Shown piece after piece: positions 24,838 through 33,900 of a stretch of 45,548 nt of DNA. The position numbers and the translations under genes are program-made. Location of the stretch: assembly GCA_910577165.1 (NCBI GenBank), contig CAJTLX010000023.1:1-45548 (forward strand), written 5' to 3'. Positions within the stretch are counted from its first letter, which is position 1. The number at the start of each line of letters is the position of its first letter. Origin of the DNA: an uncultured Lachnospiraceae bacterium. GTDB lineage: Bacteria; Bacillota; Clostridia; Lachnospirales; Lachnospiraceae. Under the pieces are notes generated by a model. The model had not been told where the DNA came from. It ran no database searches and saw nothing but the letters and a program-made list of their open reading frames with translations.

Positions 24838-25449
24838 TTATACTGCCATCTTATACTCTACGGAAAGTGCCCGCTCCACCACATCGAATGCCCGAGTAAG
24901 TGCCTGCATATTTCCCTCAATCACTTCCGGCTTCTTTGCAAACTTATGTTCGTAGGAAGCTCTCATGTCCTCGATAAACTCCTCGCGCGGCATAACTCCT
25001 GTTACCGCAACCGCTGCCGCAAGCATCGGGGAGTTCGGGAAATTCTGCCCAAGTGTCTCCATCGAAATCTTTCTTGCATCCACGGTAAACACCGCTCCCT
25101 TATAGCCATTTAACAGTGGGCGCACCTCCTTTTCCGATTTCGGCGTATTGATAATAATCGCGCCCGTAGGCTTTAACCCCGCCGTCACGTCCACCGTATG
25201 CAACAGTGTTTCATCTACCACAACCACATAGTCCGGTGCATATATATTGGAATGAACCCGAATCGGGTTTTTGCTAATTCTATTGTAAGCAGTGATCGGC
25301 GCACCCATGCGCTCCGGACCATATTCCGGGAAACCCTGCACATACTGCCCTGTCTTAAACGCTACATCGGCAAGCAGCAATGCCGCTGTCTTTGCGCCCT
25401 GTCCGCCCCTGCCATGCCATCTGATCTCAAGTCCTTTTTTCTCCTCCAT
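24838..25449 (-). CDS. porG: pyruvate:ferredoxin oxidoreductase, gamma subunit
   Basis: The 203-aa subunit begins with LEIRWHGRGGQGAKTAALLLADVAF and contains FPEYGPERMGAPITAYNRIS, both signatures of the gamma subunit that forms the CoA-binding part of the complex. It is the first gene of the por operon. I start at the ATG at 25449, seven bases after GGAGGG; the GTG one codon earlier is too close. A promoter with TTTACA and TATAAT lies upstream. Confidence 0.88.
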   Translation of the reverse strand: MEEKKGLEIRWHGRGGQGAKTAALLLADVAFKTGQYVQGFPEYGPERMGAPITAYNRISKNPIRVHSNIYAPDYVVVVDETLLHTVDVTAGLKPTGAIIINTPKSEKEVRPLLNGYKGAVFTVDARKISMETLGQNFPNSPMLAAAVAVTGVMPREEFIEDMRASYEHKFAKKPEVIEGNMQALTRAFDVVERALSVEYKMAV

Positions 25450-25492
25450 CACTTTTCCCTCCGAATTTAAATTTCATCAATCAACTTTTAAT

Positions 25493-25520
25493 ATTATATC
25501 GTAAAATTCGGCATTGTAAA
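25493..25520 (-). promoter_or_regulatory. promoter of the por operon
   Basis: On the minus strand TTTACA (25520-25515) and TATAAT (25498-25493) are 16 bp apart, about 45 bp upstream of the porG ATG. Confidence 0.55.
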
Positions 25521-25637
25521 GCGAAAATATGAGAACTTTTCATTTATAAGATGAATTTTATTCATGTTTTATATCTTTCTTTGGATTCTGCAATCTGCTA
25601 AGGCTATCCGACAGAGGATTGAATCCTGTTACTGATA

Positions 25638-26510
25638 TTATATCAATACTTTTTTAAAGCATAGATATTTACCTACACAGCGAAAACCACAGGCAATCGC
25701 ATCGGTCTGCGACTCCCCTTCATTAAAGAAAATCATATGTTTTGCCCCTCTGCACTTACTGTCATTTAATGCAGTGGTCAGCAATGCACGATAAATATTC
25801 CCGCTATAAATCCCGCCAGAAAAATCAATACCAAAAATTTCTGGCATACGCATATCATCCATATAATAGATCGCGCCTACAGCCTCTTCCTTGCTAAGAC
25901 ATACATATATCCGCCAACGGTCAATCGCATCAAGGATTCTTGCTGAATTCCAGTACATATCATTATTTTGACTATGTAATCTGGAAAAAAAATCATAATT
26001 TTCTCTGTTTATGGAAATTATGCCCGCATCCTCCGGCTGCGACACATAATCCTCAAAATCTATAACATCATTATAGCTTTCTTCAATACAATCAAAATTT
26101 AAGAGTTTAAGTGTATCAACCGCTTCCGTATTCTCCTTTGGAAAACCCAGATACAGTTCGCTTCCAGGAAAATGTTCTCCCGCAAAAGCAATAAATTCAA
26201 TTAAAGCCTCCCCCATACCGGAAGCAATGCAAAAGGAACAGGTATCCAGATAATGATCTTCTGGAAGATAAAAATAATGTATCCATCCTTCCACTTTTCC
26301 CCCCTGTTCATAAAGTAGTATTTCTTCACTGGCTGCGGAATTCTCCTCGCCATTTGCGGAAAATGCTTTTCGGGCGCGAGCTACAAAATCATCCTTGGTC
26401 TTTATTCCATCAGTATAGGTTGGATATCCCGATTTTGTACTGTCTAAAGCCAACTGGTATACAAAATCTACATATCGTTCAAAATCCTGTTCCTGTAATT
26501 TTTTCAGCAT
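25638..26510 (-). CDS. GNAT-like acetyltransferase family protein
   Basis: The 290-aa protein looks like a two-lobed GNAT relative: an N-terminal lobe with MLKKLQEQDFERYVDFVYQL and a middle EALIEFIAFAGEHFPGSELYLGFPKENTEAVDTLKLLNFDCIEE, and a C-terminal lobe with GIYSGNIYRALLTTALNDSKCRGAKHMIFFNEGESQTDAIACGFRCVGKYLCF, where the GFRCVG ending is typical of GNATs. No clear Q-x-x-G-x-G acetyl-CoA loop is visible, so enzymatic activity is uncertain. The start at 26510 follows AAAGGGA; the upstream in-frame Met at 26588 adds an unlikely AT-rich leader. Confidence 0.6.
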   Translation of the reverse strand: MLKKLQEQDFERYVDFVYQLALDSTKSGYPTYTDGIKTKDDFVARARKAFSANGEENSAASEEILLYEQGGKVEGWIHYFYLPEDHYLDTCSFCIASGMGEALIEFIAFAGEHFPGSELYLGFPKENTEAVDTLKLLNFDCIEESYNDVIDFEDYVSQPEDAGIISINRENYDFFSRLHSQNNDMYWNSARILDAIDRWRIYVCLSKEEAVGAIYYMDDMRMPEIFGIDFSGGIYSGNIYRALLTTALNDSKCRGAKHMIFFNEGESQTDAIACGFRCVGKYLCFKKVLI

Positions 26511-26701
26511 ATAATTATCCCTTTCTGCAAACAATAAGTTCTTTACAGTAAAAATATTTATAATTATTATTTTTACACTTCCAGTCATGCTGCGACTGCT
26601 TTTAGGGAGCAGCTAATCCGGTACTCGTTCGCGTCCACAGCGCAAACAGTGGGGAGAAAGGGGGCACTCCGAAAATCCCTTCCGCCTACCTCATGCCACT
26701 C

Positions 26702-27823
26702 TCACATTTTCCCGCCCGCCTTAAAATTATAGACTGGCTTTAGGATATCTGTAACTTCGACGCTGTCTTTAATATCCCCAAGAAGTTTCTCCATATCTCG
26801 ATAGGCAAAGGGTGCCTCGTCCAGGGTATCCGCACCGATACAGCTACAGTAGATCCCTTTCATTTCATTTTTAAATGCCGATACGGTATAATGTTGTTTT
26901 ACCTCACTCCGCTGTATGCGGCGACCGGAACCGTGAGGTGCTGAATTATTCCACTCTAAATTTCCCTTCCCTTTCCCAAGAACAACACCATCCCGCATAT
27001 TTACCGGAATAATCACTTGCTCCCCTTCCTTTGCGGAGATCGCGCCCTTGCGCAGTATCCTTATCCCTTCCGACTCCTCCAAATAATTATGTACACTGGA
27101 AAATTCTTCCTCGCACTTTAATTTCATCTCTTTTAAAATCTGCCATAACATAATTTTCTGGTTAAGCTGCGCATATTCCTGGACAGTTTTGACATCCTCA
27201 ATATAATCTTCCATGATTTCTCCCGCAAGCCATGTCATGGGATAGGGTACTTCTACTCCTTCCTTCTTTAATCTTTCCGCGCCCGCCCGCAGATACCGCT
27301 CCGTCACTTCCTTTCCCAAATGTCTGCTGCCCGAATGGATAACAAGATAAAATCTTCCCTCCGTATCCCTATCAAGCTCAATAAAATGATTTCCGCCGCC
27401 CAGTGTACCCAGACTTAAAAATGCTTTATCCCAGTTTATCTCTCCGGGACAGCGAAGTTTTTCTAATGGAAATTCCTCCGCCATATGATGTATCGTATTA
27501 CGCACACGAAAACCGGATGGGATACTTTTACGTATCACACTGTCCAATTTCTGTAATTCTATCTGTTTTCCCTTAACTCTCGCACAAGTAACACCGCAAC
27601 CAATATCAACCCCTAGCAAATTCGGAAGAATTCTCTCCCCTATTGTCATGGTCAGCCCTATTGTTCCCACCTGTCCCGGATGTACATCCGGCATAATGCG
27701 GATTTTACTGCCCGAAGAAACAGGATCATCACATATCATTTTGATCTGTGCCTCCGCATAGGCTTCCACGTCGTCCGTAAATATTTTTGCGTTCGCATAA
27801 TTTCCTATAATTTCTTTCATCAT
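26702..27823 (-). CDS. rtcB: RtcB-family RNA 3'-phosphate/5'-OH ligase
   Basis: The 373-aa protein has the RtcB metal and guanylate residues in order: D73 and C76 in GVDIGCGVTCAR, H146 in GGGNHFIEL, the HSGSRHLGK loop near 163, and the catalytic guanylated histidine H297 in NNSAPHGSGR. RtcB joins RNA 2',3'-cyclic phosphate ends to 5'-OH ends with Mn2+ and GTP, acting in RNA repair. It is shorter than the about 400-480 aa of E. coli and archaeal enzymes, as in the compact bacterial RtcB group. No Archease or RNA partner gene is adjacent. AAAGGATAG precedes the ATG. Confidence 0.9.
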   Translation of the reverse strand: MMKEIIGNYANAKIFTDDVEAYAEAQIKMICDDPVSSGSKIRIMPDVHPGQVGTIGLTMTIGERILPNLLGVDIGCGVTCARVKGKQIELQKLDSVIRKSIPSGFRVRNTIHHMAEEFPLEKLRCPGEINWDKAFLSLGTLGGGNHFIELDRDTEGRFYLVIHSGSRHLGKEVTERYLRAGAERLKKEGVEVPYPMTWLAGEIMEDYIEDVKTVQEYAQLNQKIMLWQILKEMKLKCEEEFSSVHNYLEESEGIRILRKGAISAKEGEQVIIPVNMRDGVVLGKGKGNLEWNNSAPHGSGRRIQRSEVKQHYTVSAFKNEMKGIYCSCIGADTLDEAPFAYRDMEKLLGDIKDSVEVTDILKPVYNFKAGGKM

Positions 27824-27904
27824 TTTCTATCCTTTTCTTTGTTTTTATACCATGTGTTCATATGCAAAAAGCAAGCCCTCGAATTTCTCACTTTGCTCTT
27901 CGCG

Positions 27905-28029
27905 GACATTATACCATGTTCTCCGAACATGGTGCCTCCGGCGGATGTGCATAATTCGCCAAGGTAATTGTCCTCCCGTTGGTCGGACGGCGAATTAGCA
28001 CTGGTATAATGTCTGACGACATTATACCA
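27905..28029. repeat. palindromic array upstream of rtcB
   Basis: GACATTATACCA occurs at 27905-27916 and 28018-28029, with its inverse TGGTATAATGTC at 28002-28013. Inside, TAATTCGCC (27952-27960) faces GGCGAATTA (27989-27997), and CATGTTC faces GAACATG near 27915-27931. The arrangement makes several alternative hairpins and looks like a miniature inverted-repeat element. Its TATAAT cores could also serve as -10 boxes. Confidence 0.55.
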
Positions 28030-28059
28030 TATTCTTCACCCAAATGACAGCAAAATAAA

Positions 28060-28103
28060 AGAACTTCTGACCGTCCGCCTTTTATCAAACAGTCAGAAGT
28101 TCT
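28060..28103 (-). terminator. intrinsic terminator after merR
   Basis: AGAACTTCTGAC (28060-28071) pairs perfectly with GTCAGAAGTTCT (28092-28103). On the minus strand the stem is followed by TTTATTTTG, ending the merR transcript just before the palindromic array. Confidence 0.8.
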
Positions 28104-28135
28104 CCTATCATTCGGTTTTAACCCTGGTTTCGCAA

Positions 28136-28936
28136 TTACTTCTTCCGGATCGGGAAATAAACTTCGGTTTCCCACTCCTGCGGAGGAAGTGAATCGAACT
28201 GCGTTTTAATATAGAGATCAAATGGTGCGCCTGCAATCTCGTAGCCATTCTCAATAATCCACGAAACAACCGCCCCATATGCCTCCGAAAGTGTGGAATA
28301 TCCCCCGTGGTGTACAGTCATTGCGCACTCGCACGGCTCCATAACCACATCTGCCTTTTCCTTCTCCCTGACCCCGATAAATACCTCAATATCCGAGGAT
28401 TCGCAGTTAAACTCCTTGTCGTAGTACCTTGCGCCATTTAATCCTGTCGGGGTTACGCGCTCTTTCGGCACGCGCTCAAACAGTGTTCCGTAATACTTGC
28501 CGAATTCCTCAACGCCCATTACTGCACGGCTTGCCAAAACATTCATCGCCGGAGAATTCTTGATCTCAATCGTGTAACCTTTCTGATACGTCATAATATC
28601 ACCCGTCCTTTCAAATATGGAAATATGCGTCTGAAGCTCATTTAGGATAATCGCCATTTCCTGCTGCTTTTGCTCAAGCTTCTTTTTTTGTTTTTGCAGC
28701 GCGTCTGCAAGTTCCCTGCGATCGGAAATAATCAGATGCTGAATTTCCTCCAGAGAAAATCCGTAGCGTTTTAATCGCTTAATATAATTCATCGTGTCAA
28801 TCTGCTCCGTCTTGTAATAGCGGTATCCCGTAAAGCGATCCACCTCTGCCGGAACAAGCAATCCAATCTTATCATAATGGTGAAGCGTCTTTACGCTGAC
28901 CTGACAAACGTTCGAAAATTCTCCGATCTGTAGCAT
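28136..28936 (-). CDS. MerR-family regulator with GyrI-like ligand domain (BmrR type)
   Basis: The 266-aa protein has a MerR winged helix (IGEFSNVCQVSVKTLHHYDKIGLL and the wing DRFTGYRYYK, about 1-70), a coiled-coil dimer helix rich in Lys/Gln/Glu (about 75-115), and a C-terminal GyrI/BmrR-like effector domain (about 120-266). Relatives sense multidrug or cationic ligands and activate efflux genes by untwisting a 19-bp-spacer promoter, which is found just upstream at 28980-29010. No efflux gene adjoins on this strand, so autoregulation or a distant target is likely. Confidence 0.9.
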   Translation of the reverse strand: MLQIGEFSNVCQVSVKTLHHYDKIGLLVPAEVDRFTGYRYYKTEQIDTMNYIKRLKRYGFSLEEIQHLIISDRRELADALQKQKKKLEQKQQEMAIILNELQTHISIFERTGDIMTYQKGYTIEIKNSPAMNVLASRAVMGVEEFGKYYGTLFERVPKERVTPTGLNGARYYDKEFNCESSDIEVFIGVREKEKADVVMEPCECAMTVHHGGYSTLSEAYGAVVSWIIENGYEIAGAPFDLYIKTQFDSLPPQEWETEVYFPIRKK

Positions 28937-28979
28937 TTTTTTTACCTCTTTTCACAATGATTGATTCGAATCTGGTGAT

Positions 28980-29010
28980 AGTGTAACGCCTGACCTTAGA
29001 GGAGAGTCAA
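28980..29010 (-). promoter_or_regulatory. MerR-type promoter with 19-bp spacer
   Basis: On the minus strand TTGACT (29010-29005) and TACACT (28985-28980) are separated by 19 bp, the over-long spacer diagnostic of promoters that MerR proteins activate; the spacer contains the partial dyad CCT-CTAAGGTC-AGG. Confidence 0.65.
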
Positions 29011-29069
29011 GAAGTTTTTTGAAAATTTTTAAAATATATTTATTTTACAAGGCAATTGATTCTAAGCAT

Positions 29070-29098
29070 ATTCTAACCATACTAACCATTCTTGTCAA
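29070..29098 (-). promoter_or_regulatory. second minus-strand promoter upstream of merR
   Basis: TTGACA (29098-29093) and TAGAAT (29075-29070) are 17 bp apart on the minus strand; the spacer carries a tandem TATGGTTAG-like repeat. It reads towards merR and could give regulator-independent expression. Confidence 0.45.
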
Positions 29099-29250
29099 TA
29101 TATGATTAGAAAAATCGTTAGAAATTCGAATCTGGTAATCGTTTAACATCTGTTCCTATAAAAAAGATATACTAAATCCCGCTCTACTTTTTCTAAATGT
29201 GGATAATCGCCCAATTGTTTTGCAAATCCCAAAAACTCGCCGAATAGCGA

Positions 29251-29280
29251 TTGACATTCTAATATCAATTGATGTATACT
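29251..29280 (+). promoter_or_regulatory. promoter of the 29.4-30.8 kb plus-strand unit
   Basis: TTGACA (29251-29256) and TATACT (29275-29280) are 18 bp apart. The GNAT ATG follows about 80 nt after the expected start. Confidence 0.55.
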
Positions 29281-29366
29281 TTTTATAGCAGTAGAAAAGA
29301 CATATTTTACCTTTTAAAAATATTATTCCCCAAAATATTATATTTGCAGAAAGGACAATAATTGAT

Positions 29367-29801
29367 ATGGACGTTATTATAAGAGAGATCGAGAATAAAG
29401 ATTATATATCCGTAGCAACACTCTGGCGTGATGTCCTTGGTCTTTTGTCCGTCACGGATGAAAATGTTTTCGAAACATATGAAAAGATGAAGGGCGATAA
29501 CCGCTACTGCACATTTGTTGCTGATGTGAGTGGCAGTGTTGTTGGTCTTGTTACAACTGTTGAAACTTTAGCGATCGACCATCCAAATGGGTATATAAAG
29601 GTAAATGGACTTGCCGTTTTACCTGAGTTTCAGCACCGCGGCATAGGCAAACTATTGATAGAGCGTGTGGAAAAATTAGCGGGCGAGCGAAATATTTCAC
29701 TTATTGGACTTGCCTCAGGTTTTCAGCGGACAAATGCCCACGAATTTTATGAACATTTAGGTTATCAAAAATTATCATTTTGGTTTCGAAAAATAATATA
29801 A
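29367..29801 (+). CDS. GNAT family N-acetyltransferase
   Basis: The 144-aa single-domain acetyltransferase shows VNGLAVLPEFQHRGIGKLLIERVEKLAG, the acetyl-CoA-binding motif Q-x-x-G-I-G, and the terminal NAHEFYEHLGYQKLSF. The substrate is unknown. AGAAAGGACA precedes the ATG. The next gene starts 4 bp after the stop, so they are co-transcribed. Confidence 0.9.
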   Translation: MDVIIREIENKDYISVATLWRDVLGLLSVTDENVFETYEKMKGDNRYCTFVADVSGSVVGLVTTVETLAIDHPNGYIKVNGLAVLPEFQHRGIGKLLIERVEKLAGERNISLIGLASGFQRTNAHEFYEHLGYQKLSFWFRKII

Positions 29802-29804
29802 GGT

Positions 29805-30572
29805 ATGGCACAGAAAAATATTTGCAGAAAATGGATATTTTCTATCTCGATGGTACTTTTGTTAATTGTTGTACTTATCCTCCGGAAATATAAAGAAGAA
29901 GAAACAAAGTATTCCATTATACAGGCTATCATTCGGGAACTTCCGCACTATCAGAAAGAAATTGAACGCTGGGGATACCAGGTATTCACATTGCCGAAAC
30001 TGACCGAAGAGCCGGATAAATCTGAATTTATGCGATACTACTTAAATTCTGCCAATCCGGTTTTGATACTAAAAAATCAAGAAGGAGGAATGTATTGCTT
30101 TTACTATGGTTTCGATCAATATATCAGCGAGAGAACTTGCAAAGAAAATATGATGCTGTTTCCCGTCAGCCAGTACGGGGAGAAAGAATACGAAGATGTT
30201 CTAAAAACAGTCCGTCTGCAAGTCTACAAGAGAAAAATAAAGCAGGAACCACTTTTTGAAAATACAGCGGACATGGACTCCAAAGACCGCTATGATATGT
30301 CTGTCCGTATGGAAATATCGGCAAAGTCTTTGGAAGATGGGGATAAATTATCTGTCCTTGACGGCGGTTTCTTTGAAACAAATTATTGCAGCAATAATTT
30401 TGAAGATTGCCGTTTGTGGAATGGAATAGACCCTGCAAGCGCGAACAGCTATTCCGACCATAAAATTAAGCAGGAATACAGCGCAGCGCAATTGCTGGAA
30501 TATTACCATCAGGGACTAAAACTACAGAATCAGTTGATCGAATTGTACCACGGCAAGGTATCTACAAAGTGA
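29805..30572 (+). CDS. 255-aa membrane-anchored hypothetical protein
   Basis: One N-terminal membrane segment (WIFSISMVLLLIVVLILRKY, about 10-29) with basic residues before it is followed by a soluble domain of about 220 residues, probably outside the cell. The domain has two cysteines close together (YCSNNFEDC, about 207-215) that might form a disulfide. I recognise no family. AAGG lies only one base from the ATG, so translation probably depends on the upstream GNAT gene. Confidence 0.6.
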   Translation: MAQKNICRKWIFSISMVLLLIVVLILRKYKEEETKYSIIQAIIRELPHYQKEIERWGYQVFTLPKLTEEPDKSEFMRYYLNSANPVLILKNQEGGMYCFYYGFDQYISERTCKENMMLFPVSQYGEKEYEDVLKTVRLQVYKRKIKQEPLFENTADMDSKDRYDMSVRMEISAKSLEDGDKLSVLDGGFFETNYCSNNFEDCRLWNGIDPASANSYSDHKIKQEYSAAQLLEYYHQGLKLQNQLIELYHGKVSTK

Positions 30573-30823
30573 TAGGCTGCAAAACGTTAATTTGTATGTA
30601 TAATATAAAAGGTGCAAAAATCCTGTCACATGAACTTGGGGATAATTGTTTTAAGTGGGTGATGAAGATTGCAGAGAAACAGGATGTAACCCTGGTATAT
30701 TCCAGTATTTTTGAACTGCCAAAGGAATGTGAACCTTTTAATGTGCGAATTGTAAATGATAATTCAGTGATTCATGATATGGGCGAATTCTGGTCAAAAA
30801 AGTTTCAGTTTTACCGAGATTAA
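30569..30823 (+). CDS. 84-aa hypothetical protein
   Basis: The frame starts with GTG overlapping the previous stop codon (GTGA) and ends 20 bp before the -35 box of the defence operon. An internal ATG at codon 10 is an alternative start. The sequence (ISHELGDNCFKWVMKIAEKQ-like helix, then VTLVYSSIFELP) looks soluble; no domain is recognised. It could be a real small protein or the tail of a decayed gene. Confidence 0.4.
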   Translation: MIGCKTLICMYNIKGAKILSHELGDNCFKWVMKIAEKQDVTLVYSSIFELPKECEPFNVRIVNDNSVIHDMGEFWSKKFQFYRD

Positions 30824-30843
30824 GAAGTTTGCGAACCTATTAT

Positions 30844-30872
30844 TTGACTTATATGCTTGCACATGGTATAAT
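30844..30872 (+). promoter_or_regulatory. strong sigma-A promoter of the defence operon
   Basis: TTGACT (30844-30849) and TATAAT (30867-30872) are separated by exactly 17 bp. The start codon of the helicase lies about 30 nt after the expected transcription start, preceded by GAAAGGA. Confidence 0.75.
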
Positions 30873-30906
30873 GAAAAAGTGTTTTATAGTATAGAAAGGA
30901 CAACTC

Positions 30907-33900
30907 GTGATGAAAATATTTAACAATACTACGGATATTGTCCGGGATGATTTAAAGCAGACGATAAAACGCGGAAGTAAAGTTTCTATTGCTGCTGCCT
31001 GTTTTTCTATGTACGCCTACAAAGAACTGAAAAATCAGTTAGAACAGGTAGAAGAATTCCGCTTTATCTTTACTTCCCCGACTTTTATTAAAGAACAAGC
31101 AGAAAAGCAAAAACGCGAATTCTATATTCCTCGATTAAACAGGGAAAATAGTTTGTATGGTACGGAATTTGAAATTAAACTGCGCAATGAAATGACACAA
31201 AGAGCAATCGCCAGAGAATGTGCTGACTGGATCAGGCGCAAAGCTACTTTTAAATCCAATACTACCGGGGAAAATATGAACGGATTTATGACTGTTGATT
31301 CTCCGACAGAACAGGCAGCTTATATGCCCTTAAATGGATTTACCACCGTTGATATTGGCTGTGAACGTGGCAATAACAGCTACAATATGATTAACCGTAT
31401 GGAGGCACCATTTTCCACTCAATATATAGAGTTATTCCAAACACTCTGGAATGATCGCGAAAAAATGCAGGACGTAACAGAGATGATTATCTCCAATATC
31501 AATACTGTTTATAATGAGAATTCCCCGGAATTTATTTACTTTATGACACTGTACAATGTTTTCAGTGAATTTTTAAGCGATGTTTCCGAGGATGTTCTGC
31601 CCAATGAGGCGACTGGCTTTAAACAAAGCAAAATTTGGAATATGCTTTATGATTTTCAAAGGGATGCTGTTCTTGCTATTATTAATAAGCTGGAACAATA
31701 TAACGGCTGTATTCTGGCTGACAGCGTTGGCTTAGGTAAAACCTTTACCGCCCTTGCGGTTATTAAATATTATGAAAACAGAAACAAATCCGTACTTGTT
31801 CTCTGCCCGAAAAAGCTGGCAGAAAACTGGAATACTTATAAAGATAACTACATCAACAATCCAATTGCTGCTGACCGATTGAACTACGATGTACTTTTTC
31901 ATACAGATTTATCTCGTTCCAGCGGTACATCTAACGGACTTGATCTTGACCGGTTAAATTGGGGGAATTATGATCTTGTTCTTATTGATGAATCTCATAA
32001 TTTCCGGAACGGTGCAGGAACCCATACTAATATGCATGAAAACCGCTATATACGGCTGATGGATAAAGTAATTCGCGCGGGTGTTAGAACAAAGGTATTA
32101 ATGTTATCTGCCACTCCAGTTAATAACCGATTTGTTGATCTCAAAAACCAGCTTGCCATTGCCTATGAAGGAAATCCTGAATTCATCAATGAAAAACTGG
32201 ACACAAAAAAGCCAATTGATGAAATCTTTCGCCAGGCTCAAAGGGCATTTAATGTATGGAGTAAACTTGACCCAAAAGAGCGCGTCACAGATGCCCTGCT
32301 TCGCACGCTGGATTTTGATTTCTTTGAACTTTTGGACAGCGTGACAATTGCCCGCTCCAGACGACATATAGAAAAATACTACGACACATCAGCAATTGGC
32401 AAATTTCCGGAACGCCTGAAACCTATCTCCCTGCGCCCAAGTATGACCGACCTGTCTAGTGCCATCAATTATAACCAGATATTTGAGCAACTTACCTTGT
32501 TAAGTTTATGCATATATACACCATCAAATTACATCTTTCCAAGTAAGATTGCAAAATATATCGATCTTACACACAACAAAGGAAATATGCTTACCCAAAA
32601 AGGGCGCGAACAGGGGATTAAACATTTGATGAATATCAATCTGTTAAAGAGATTGGAAAGTTCCGTTTACTCCTTCAACCTGACATTAACTCGAATTTTC
32701 AAGTTGATAACTAATACCATTAAGACCATTGATGATTTTGAAAAATACGGCAGTGCGGAACTGAATATAGAGCTATCCGAAAATGATTTTGATATGGAGG
32801 ACGACAGCACGGACTACTTTACTGTTGGTAAAAAGGTAAAGATTGATCTGGCTGACATGGATTATAAAACATGGCGGGATGAATTGCAAAAAGACACAGA
32901 AACATTGGAACTGCTATCCTTAATGATTGCTGATATCACCCCTGAGCATGACCTAAAACTCCAAAAACTGTTAAGTCTGTTGGATGAAAAAGTGCATCAC
33001 CCAATCAATAAGGATAATAAAAAAGTATTGATTTTTTCGGCATTTTCTGATACAGCAGAATATTTATATGATCAGGTAGCCAGTTTTATGAAACAGAAAT
33101 ATAATATTGATACCGCTGTCATTACGGGTGCAATCGACGGACGCACCACCATCAAAGGGCTGAAAGCTACGTTGAACAATGTATTAACCTGCTTCTCTCC
33201 CCTGTCCAAAAGAAGAGATATTTTAATGCCAAATAGCACAAAAGAAATTGATATCCTGATTGCCACTGACTGTATCTCTGAAGGACAAAACTTACAGGAT
33301 TGTGACTATCTGATCAATTACGATATTCACTGGAATCCAGTGCGTATTATTCAACGTTTCGGACGGATTGACCGTATTGGCAGTCAGAACAAATATATTC
33401 AGTTAGTGAATTTTTGGCCGGATATGACTCTGGATGAGTACATAAATTTAAAATCTCGTGTGGAAACAAGAATGAAAATATCCATTATGACTTCCACTGG
33501 TGATGATGACCTGATCAATCCGGAGGAAAAAGGCGATCTGGAATACCGAAAACAGCAATTGCAACGGCTTCAAAATGAAGTGGTGGATATTGAAGATATG
33601 TCCACAGGCATCTCTATTATGGACTTAGGACTGAATGAATTTCGACTTGACCTGCTAGAGTACATCAAAAACCATGGCGATTTAGCAAAAAAACCTAAAG
33701 GTCTTCATGCTGTGGTTCCAGCGACAAGCGAAAATCCGGAAGGTGTGATTTTCGTTCTGCGCAATATTAACAATAGCGTCAATATTGATAATCAAAACCG
33801 TATTCATCCGTTTTATATGGTTTATATCAGTGTGCATAATGATATTATTTGCGACTATCTAAACCCGAAAAAATTGCTAGATACTATACGGCTTTTGTGC

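Noticed and set aside
26589..26701. Spacer after rtcB as another copy of the dispersed palindrome
   Set aside because: Short matches to the loop (CGTTCGCGTCCACAGC) are visible, but the end boxes and nested stems are missing. Apart from this the spacer shows nothing.
27909..28175. 88-aa minus-strand frame between merR and rtcB
   Set aside because: It runs through the terminator hairpin and the palindromic array; no ribosome binding site fits.
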